Below, piece after piece: positions 56,671 through 64,000 of a DNA stretch of 64,000 nt. The DNA is taken from contig JNEN01000819.1 in assembly GCA_000697355.1 (NCBI GenBank), positions 27,625-91,624 on the forward strand, written 5' to 3'. A program made the translations under genes and the position numbers. A model generated the notes under the pieces. That model worked only from the letters and a program-made list of their open reading frames with translations. It did no database searches and was not told the DNA's origin. Origin of the DNA: Syncephalastrum monosporum B8922. Its lineage: Eukaryota; Mucoromycota; Mucoromycetes; Mucorales; Syncephalastraceae. The number at the start of each line of letters is the position of its first letter. Within the stretch, counting starts at the first letter, position 1.

Positions 56671-58319
56671 TTACCGCAAATCATCCCAGTCGTCTTCCTC
56701 TTCAAATTTGGGTGGCGGATTCTGATGCGGAGCGGGTGGCGAGGGATGATGAGGGGCGGATTCATAGTGTGGCTGTTGTGGATAGGGATCCTGATGGGGC
56801 TGAACGGGTGGGTGTGGCGGATGATACTTTTCATTGTTCATGTTGAGGCGAGCAAACTCCTGGTCGAGTTCTGCTTGCGTCGGCGGCGGAGGCTGCTGCG
56901 GCACAGCGTACGGCGGCGGGGGTGGTGGTGATTGAGTAGTAACCGGAGCTTGAGGAGGAGGGGTCGACTTTTCAGAAGGGCGCGACGGCGTGGAGTACAG
57001 TTCTGCACGCATTTGGGCAGGTGACATGCCAGACGATAATGGCGGCGGTGGCTGCTGTGTGCGCGGCGACGTCTGTCGGCCATACCCGCCAGGTGCATGT
57101 GCTGTGCTGGCGGTGGGCTGGGACAGCATCTCACCCGGTACGGTAAGCGTGCGCGACAGCTTGGCGACTTCATTGTCAAGGAACGACACGTGCTGCCTGC
57201 GCACCGTCTTTTCAAGCAGCTCCTGGTCACCTTCCTCGTAGGCTTGCAACAGGGCCTGGCCTATTTCGGCGTCTTCGCTCTGGGCAAAGCCCGGGTCGTT
57301 GCTATATATAGGATAGATGCATTAATACACAAACGTCAAAGAGCCAGCCCTGGACCCGAAGCGCATCCAGATGCTATTCCGTTGTCTAGCGTATGTCCCC
57401 GTTACCTGCACATGATGTTGAATTGTTTGCCTGCTTCTACTTCGTCACCAATCGCAAACAGCACGATCAGAATACTCAGATTGGCTTTGCATAGATGGGA
57501 CCGATTGGTGAGTTTTTGGAGCACAGCCGCTTGCCGATGTAGCATATCCACAGCCTTCTCTAACCTAAAAAGAAGGGCGCATGAGTCACCGTTTCCTTTT
57601 CCTTCTTCCTTCAATTTTTACTTTTTGCTTCGCACGAGGAGCGAAATCGCCTTCTTGTAGATATCGATAGCGAACCGACCTCGATCCTCTTGCTCATAAA
57701 GGGCACAGGCCGAGCTGTACATCTCGATGGCAGCGCTTACGTCCGTGTTTTCAAGTGCGCGTCCGGCCTTTTGGAGTTGCTCGGCTGCGCGGTCAATGCT
57801 GCCGTTCGTCATGAAAAGGTCGCTCGCGCGCTGGTACATCTCAGCTGCCTTTTGCGGCTGGTTCAGGTTCTGCACGAGGATCAATGCCGCGTTCTCTAAG
57901 GCTTTGCCTGCCAGATGTGTCCTATCATCCAAACAAACCACGTGAGCCCAATGCCCTTTTCCGTTGTATCTGTACGCTACCCGTCTGCCTTGAAGAAGGC
58001 TTCAGACGCCTTGACATAGGCCTGCACCGCCTGGTCATACGACTTGCCCACTTTGAACGCCGTCGCTGCATACACAAGTCAGCATGTCACCCATTTCGCC
58101 TGCTTGCCTTCTTCTTACCAGCACGGTCATAGCATCCAGATGCGACATCCCAGTCGGGTTTGCGGAAGAGGCCTTTGGACGCTCTTTTTTTTTTTTACAA
58201 TAGTATGTCAAGACGATGAGCCATTAGCCGCGTAAGATGATAAAGTGTACGGAGAACGCTTACGCCTTGTCGCCTTCATGCATCGATTTGACACCATCGC
58301 GAATGCGTTGTGCCTCCAT
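56671..58319 (-). CDS. NAPG: Gamma-SNAP with extended Pro-rich acidic tail
   Basis: Soluble NSF attachment protein that helps NSF disassemble SNARE complexes. Six exons: 58319-58264, 58183-58119, 58065-57981, 57921-57622, 57564-57406 and 57301-56671; 431 residues against 312 in human gamma-SNAP. The helical-repeat body shows LFRKPDWDVASGCYDRAATAF, KALENAALILVQNLN, AAEMYQRASDLFM, DRAAEQLQKAGRALENTDVS and AIDIYKKAISLLVRSKKLEKA, then AQSEDAEIGQALLQAYEEGDQ. LENTD and the FNGSED-like FAQSED pattern favour gamma over alpha-SNAP. After about residue 275 comes a Pro/Gln/His-rich tail ending PKFEEEDDWDDLR. The alpha-SNAP C-terminal Leu that stimulates NSF is not present in that form. The splice from exon 1 requires the acceptor at 58184 (AAG|AGCG). 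Confidence 0.88.
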
Positions 58320-58921
58320 GCTCTCAAGTCAAAGAAAGTTAAATAAGCAAGGGAGAAGAAAGAGAACAATAAATACGACTCTGTCCTTAAAGTTTTGCGT
58401 GGGCTGTGCACGAGCGCGCGTGCAACCCATTTGCTGGACAAATAGTATTACCGACCCCACCTATTGGCATTTCGATAATTGACACTTCACCGACCGATAC
58501 GGCGATGGAGCCTCGGTGGTCTTTGCCCGTGGTTGTGAAGCAGAATCCAACAAGAAAAAAGTACTACAAAGAGGGCATGTTACACACACATGCAAACACA
58601 CGTAACAAGGGCCAGATCGAGAAAACGGGGCCAGTTGGTGAGCTATCAATTTCTTTTCGCCTTTCATGATTATGAAATTACAATATTACCATGACAGCTG
58701 CTAAATAGAATAATGATAGTACAAGTCTAGGGAAGCGTGTTTATGTGCGGGATAGGTGATTATAAGAAAGGGAACAGGTGAGTTGATCAAGAGGCGGAGA
58801 AAAAAGACAAGTATAACAGTTTGGGGGGGGGGGAAGAGAAGGGGAAGGGGAAGGAAGAGTGAGTGGAGTTAGTAGAAAAATATAAATAAAAGTAAGATAA
58901 CAAGAGACAATGATTAGACTA
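58320..58921. other. Intergenic 58320-58921
   Basis: Upstream of gamma-SNAP and downstream of the DOCK gene, both minus. Contains a G9-10 run near 58825 and A/G-rich sequence at 58830-58880. No gene recognised. Confidence 0.5.
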
Positions 58922-61900
58922 CTAGACATTGGTTGTGTTGCGCTTCTTTTTACGCAGTGACATCTTGAGACTGCGGGATATACTCTCGGCACGGGATGGC
59001 GTGCTTGATACAGGCGTGGTCGGCGCTGTCGCTGACTCCTCCAGATTGTCCATGAGTAAGGTGGGAGGACGCGAGCCATCCCCAGAGGGGGACCGCATCG
59101 AGGTCAGCATTGGCGAAAGAGGCAATGACGAGGGGAAGGCGGCCGAGTTTTGCCGGGCCAGCGACGGACGTCTCCCCGCATCCACCGCGGGCTGTGCGGG
59201 AACTGGGTTATCTTCGCTCGGCTGCTGTTGCTGCTCTTGCTGTTGTTGCTGTTGGGTATCTCTTAACTTGTGCAGCTGATCGATTTCTTTCTTGAAGTTC
59301 TTCTTAAAGACTAGATCCCATATGTTAGTCAGGAAGAAACGAGGTCACTTCTTTTTCACTTACAGCCAACGAGTGTCTGGTGGAAGGGTCGCATGTCAGA
59401 CGAGACGAGCTTCTTGTGGGTCTCGAGGCAGTGTTCAATGGTATCCACCTGAAACCGAAGAATAAGCAAGGGAATGAATGATGCTCTGCTGTATTTACCT
59501 GATCCTTAATGACTGTCTTGAGTTCCCGCACCCAAGATCGCATCTCGGGGTGTTTCTCCCAGTACCAGTCCGTCAGGAATGCCTTGCGGTAGAGCGCGAC
59601 GCCACCATTGACAGGCGCGTCTACTGCGCCGTTGAGCGCCATCGAGAACGGACTGATGTTGACTGGTTCGGACGAGCGTCGGTTCTGAATAAGCGCCGCA
59701 TATTTGTGATTGAGCTCCTTGAGTTCCTGGGTCTTATTCTCCATCGCGAGCACGGCGTTCTCAATGGGCGAGATCTCAATATCGTGCGTCGTCACAACCT
59801 TGGACCGCCGCGCCGTGGTAGGGAAGCTCTGCTCGGTAACAAAGATGGTCTTGCGCGTCCAGAGGTTGAGGAAATCCATCTCAGGCTTGTCCGCATCCGG
59901 AGGCTGACCCACAGCGCTCGGCTTATCGAACGGCCGTGAGCAGGAGAACTGCGATACCTCGTTGAACTTGTAATACTTGCGCACATTCTCAGGCACGAGC
60001 TCGTTCCGCAGTACGTCCGACTGGGGCGGTTCTGGGACGACCGTCGTGATATGCAGGTACTGAGCGTCCCCCCCGGCATCGAGCTCGCGGAGCTGTTCGT
60101 CGGTGAGGTTCGACTGCACGCTGTACTTGCTCGAGAGGAGCTGCGCATTTGGATGGCGGCTCTGCATACGCTCGACAAACGACGTAAGCTTCTCCCACTC
60201 GAGACCGCGGTAGATGAACTGCTGGTTGCGAATGCCAATCGGGAAACCTCGGCCATAGAATGCGACGCGGAAGTACTCGGTAAAATAGCGCTCCTTTTTG
60301 ATGATATCCTGCGTTAGCTGAGCCTGGCGCTGGAGCACCTCACTGAGCTTGGTATAGTCGTAGACAGTGGTCTCGTAGTGGCTAGCGAGCTCCTTGAGCA
60401 CCTTGATGCAGATCTCCCAGGCCTGGCCTTTTTCGAGGTAGGTCGCCATAGTGCGGTAGAGCGCCTCCTTGCGCGCAAACGCGGTCTGGGCCGGCACATT
60501 CAGCTCCGGAATTGGCTCCAAAGTGCGGTGGGGGTCCCAGTCCAAGAGATCGGCGTGGAAGCGCAGAGTCAGGGCGGCTTCGACATAGTTTTGGTTGCTG
60601 ACGTGAAGCTCGACGAGCTGGTGGACGTACTTGACATAGATGTCCTGGCGCTGGATAACGCGGATAAACTCCATCAAACGCAGCGTGGCAGAGATGCGGT
60701 CGTCCATAAACTCATCATTGTCCAGAGGTAAGCTGCGGATCTGGAGGAGGAGCTGCAGGAACTTGCCGAGCGACTCAACGATCTTGTGGCCTTCAGGAAC
60801 CAGATCCTCGGAACGCTGCTCGCGTAGGCGCGTTTCCAGCGCACGGTCCAGCTCGGGGACCAGGCGATGGGTCATCATGTCGTCGCCTTTGTTTTCGGAC
60901 ATCACGAGCAAGTCAATCGTTGAGATCAGAACGTTCTGCACGCGCGTCAACTCGCCACATGTCTGGAGCTCGATCGCAATGATATCAGCAATGATTGTCG
61001 TCGCGGCCTGGCGCACCTTGTCGTGCAGGGTCAGGCCCACAGCACAGAGCGGGCGCAGGATGGCTGGGATCAGGTCGACCTGAAGGGGCGAGATTGCCAG
61101 CACCTCCTCTTCGTCGTCGGGGCCGTTCTGACGATTGGTATTGTTGGCGTGTACCTGGTCATTGAACTGGCTTATCATGACCTTGGCCGCAATCATATCG
61201 GGGTCTCCTCCGCCGTTCAGCACCACGCCCGAGTCCACATTGTTGCGGTCCTTGGGTTCCTCATCGCCTTCCTCGGCCGACAGAAACTCCTCCGGCGTGT
61301 TCGAACCTTCCTTTGTGTCGGTGGCAGTGGCAGCCGCCATCGCAGCTGCCGCAGCTGCCATGACCGAGTTGCGCCGTACAAGACCTTCAATTTTGTCGCG
61401 TTCCTGCTGACTGCCCGTCAAGTGCCAGAGGTGCAGGAGCATGTTGGCGCCAACCTCGCCCTTGAGGTTACCTATCAGCTTCCAAACCGCGCGCTGTACC
61501 TGGGGCATGGCCGCTTCCAGGTCCAGGCAGCTGCTCGACAAGACACGAAGGGTGCTGACAAAGAAGGTACACCACAAGTCATGCACGCTGTCCGGCATCA
61601 CGTCCTCGTGCGATGATAACTTGGGCATTTCCAGGATATCCACCACAGGCTCCATAATATTGGTCAGGACGATCTGGTGCGCAATCACGGCGAGGTTGAG
61701 CCACGTCTCGGGGATCTTGCGCGTCGACGTCGTGTCGTCCTTGTCTTCTTCGCTGTCGTGCGCACGGCGCGGGTTCACGTCATCGAGATGGTGCATGCTG
61801 TCACCAAACAGAATCGCCATGCATGCATGGCTCAGCTGGCGCAAAAAGGCCGCGAGCTGATCCACGCCCTCTTTTTCGTATTTTTGCACCAAAAAGCTGA

Positions 61901-64000
61901 CCCACTGCTGGCGCGGCGTCAGATGGAAGAGCTCGAGCAAGACGACCGTAATATCAAGCAGGCCGGTCGTGACCATCGCAGCGAGGTTGCCCGTCGCCGC
62001 CAGCGCCGGGTTATTTTTGATGGAGGTGGGCTGGAACGGGTAGGTGGACGGGAAGGGGGTCGTGGGAGATGTAGCGAGCGATTGGAGGACAGCTGAGAAA
62101 CGTGAGCCGCCGCCATTCCGGTCCAGGCCGCCGCCACTGCTGCTGCTGGTGCTTGTGACCGAAGGCGAGTGCTTGAGGCTAAGCGAGTTGGACCGGTCGC
62201 GCAGGACACTGAGCGAATTGCGCGTGTTGCTCCGTATCGGCCCCACCGTCGGCGACCCGCCACCTCCCATGCTCGCGTGGCTGCCCCCGCCTGAGTTCGT
62301 GCCATGTGCGGTGGATGAGGCTGTCGCGCTCGTGCGCTCGGCCGCCGCGAGACCCGACGCATGGATGGCCTGGATGGTCAGACGCTGCAGGTCCTTGTAC
62401 GCGTTCAGTAGCTGCGGCACCAAGAGGATCGCGACTTCCGTGATGGTCTGTGTCTCGGTGCGAGACTCGTCGAACGGCTCTTCGTCTGTACTCGTGGCCA
62501 TGGAAATGGGGCGCGAAAAGGCCATGATGGATGGCGACGAGATAACCGAGGACGAAAGCCCAAGCGAGGCCATGCCTGTGAACCGCCGTACCTTGTCCAG
62601 GACTTCCATGATGATTGTCAGCGACAGGCGCAGGTACTCGAGCCACTGGACACGCGGCAGTCGCATTTGCTGGTGATGGTCGCCGTCGTGGTGGTGCTCG
62701 TTCTGACGCGAGAAGATGACGTTCTTGGCGGCGGCCATGTACGAGTTAACCCAGACTTGGACCCAGCGGAAGACTTCCTTGGCGAGACCGGCGCGGCAGG
62801 TGTTGTCGTTGAAGACGGGACTTTTGACGATCGCGAGAATCATGCAGAGGCGGTGGCCAATCAGTTTGCCCGTTGCATGCGCCGAGGCGTCGACGAAGCT
62901 TCGCGTGATATCGACCAGTTCCTTGGGTGAATAGACGCGCCGCAGCTCGACGAGGATATCCGCAAAATGCTGGAGCGCGAGGGTCTGGGTGCCGATCATG
63001 ACGCTCGGCTGGTCAGGCCCCATCATTTGCGTGATCAGATACAGCACATTGTCAAGCTCCTCCTTGAACATGATGTCGCGCAGACCGCGTTCGCCCTCGT
63101 CCTCCTTGTGTTGCTGTGCGCTTCTGGATCGCACTATGAACCGAAACAGGTATTCCCACACCTTGGTACTCGTCCGCAGCCGCTTGGCCTTGCGTGGGTC
63201 GTCTGGGTTGCTGCACAGCCGCGCGAGACCTTTGAGGAGCTGGTCGTGTACCGCGTCGGACCGACTCGGCTGCCGCGATCGTTTTCCCGAGGTCGGGAGA
63301 TCCTCGAGCGAGAAGCGCTGCTCCACATAGACATCCAGCACAGGTCGAAAGTTGCTGAACCGCCGGTCTTGGACGATGCCGAGGACCCATACGATGGCAG
63401 CAAGGGCTTCGTCACAGAGTCGGTTCTGCACCTCCTCGCTGGGGTGGCGATGCACGAGGATAGCGAGCAGCGCGTCAAAAATGTCGTTGAGGAATTTGAC
63501 GACCTCCATCTCGCCCACAAAGGTAAACTTGTCCAGGACTGCGAGCAGTTCTTCATGGTTGCCGTCAAAGGTCGAACGCCAATTCAAGAGGCGGACGAGG
63601 GTTTCGTTTTGCGTAAACTGAGTCGAGCACAGCAGCGTCTTGAGCGTCAGCGTGTCTTTGACAGTGACAAGCTTGCCCACCGCCGCCGAGACGCTAGATT
63701 CAGTCCAGCTGGAAGCGTCCGAGCTCAGGCTATGTAGAGAGGCAGAGCTGAATGTGTCTACGTTGCGAAACTGGATTAGGTATCCTCCCACTAGATAAGC
63801 CAGATGTAGGCCCACTTACTGCTTCGTTTCATCAAGGGGGGTTGTGTGTTGAATGGTGCTGAAGAGCGCGAGCACCATGGCACATTTTCTAGGTAGACGC
63901 GTGGATGCGCTAGCTGTCGATCGTACTTGTACAACGTCAGCGTATGCGATCCGTCCGCGATAAAATAACGGTGCTGAGGTGGCAAAAACAACGGGATAAA
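58922..64000 (-). CDS. DOCK-family (CZH) Rho guanine-nucleotide exchange factor, 5' end missing
   Basis: Activates Rac/Cdc42 through a DHR2 domain. Visible exons: 64000-63820, 63757-59499, 59448-59364 and 59310-58922, about 1637 residues. The N-terminus (SH3, most of DHR1) lies beyond the right edge. The first visible exon has the end of DHR1, FIPLFLPP then IADGSHTLTLYKYDRQLAHP. The 4.3-kb exon carries TLKTLLCSTQFTQNETLVRL and the long helical armadillo-like middle. The DHR2 core includes YFTEYFRVAFYGRGFPIGIR, NQQFIYRGLEWEKL and KTIFVTEQSFPTTARRSKVV, with ENAVLAMENKTQEL. The C-terminus has a Gln run (QQQQQQQEQQQQ) and ends SLRKKKRNTTNV. The 63758-63819 intron is chosen because it has GTAAGT, a CTAAT branch-like site and an in-frame GTAG acceptor. 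DOCK genes are uncommon outside early-diverging fungi, which helps place the organism. Confidence 0.9.

Noticed and set aside
62967..63737. 256-codon plus-strand frame
   Set aside because: Antisense of the DOCK main exon with no domain of its own.
63758..63819. Alternative acceptors giving 29- or 35-nt introns, or continuing the frame with MGLHLAYLVGG
   Set aside because: Those introns are too short. The 62-nt choice has GTAAGT, a CTAAT branch-like site and an in-frame acceptor. The MGLHLAYLVGG leader is intron translation.

Overview
The window is eukaryotic nuclear DNA from a filamentous fungus, most likely an early-diverging one (Mucoromycota, perhaps Mucorales). Twenty-five protein genes lie on both strands at about 2.5 kb per gene. 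Nearly all are interrupted by 45-120 bp GT-AG introns that can be placed by reading frame and family homology. The gene content is fungal (group III hybrid histidine kinase, velvet factor, Kes1-type sterol carrier). It also includes families usually missing from yeasts and most Dikarya (DOCK exchange factor, gamma-SNAP, tetraspanin). No rRNA, convincing tRNA, CRISPR array, intact transposon or viral gene was seen. The phylum assignment is an inference from gene content, not a search result.

Layout. 1-7.8 kb, all minus: 3' part of gamma-tubulin complex protein 2 missing off the left edge, a TBC1D13-like Rab GAP, an MFS transporter. 9.4-21.5 kb, all plus: an endosomal Na+/H+ exchanger, a very large poly-HAMP hybrid histidine kinase, a two-finger C2H2 factor, SUA5. 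21.7-25.8 kb, minus: a quinone-oxidoreductase-like MDR enzyme, an acidic orphan protein, 5-hydroxyisourate hydrolase. 26-31 kb, plus: GRASP (divergent from the hydrolase over 144 bp) and an ankyrin-DIL protein. 32.6-39 kb: Kes1-like OSBP (minus), a four-finger C2H2 protein (plus), two tandem WrbA-type flavodoxins (minus). 40.2-53.6 kb, all plus: DH-BAR RhoGEF, thymidylate kinase, tetraspanin, COPI-associated/Tvp15-like protein, DDB1, velvet factor. 54.3-64 kb, all minus: a myristoylated EF-hand protein, gamma-SNAP with a long tail, and a DOCK-family GEF that runs off the right edge.

The genes are not an operon or an obvious biosynthetic cluster. About ten of 25 act in membrane traffic or small-GTPase control (TBC GAP, NHX, GRASP, DIL protein, OSBP, DH-BAR GEF, tetraspanin, COPI-associated protein, gamma-SNAP, DOCK). 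The rest cover signalling and transcription (histidine kinase, velvet, C2H2, EF-hand), nucleotide and tRNA chemistry (thymidylate kinase, SUA5, HIU hydrolase), redox (WrbA pair, MDR enzyme) and microtubule nucleation.

The most unusual items are the histidine kinase with ten HAMP modules and nine about-92-residue units, whose introns recur at equivalent points in the repeat; the HIU hydrolase with a textbook N-terminal PTS2 peroxisome signal; the WrbA paralogue with a long linker and a Lys-rich, di-Cys tail; the acidic orphan protein; the extended gamma-SNAP tail; and a promoter-like tract at 53.65-54.03 kb with no proper gene behind it. Exon boundaries were placed by eye and should be confirmed with RNA evidence.
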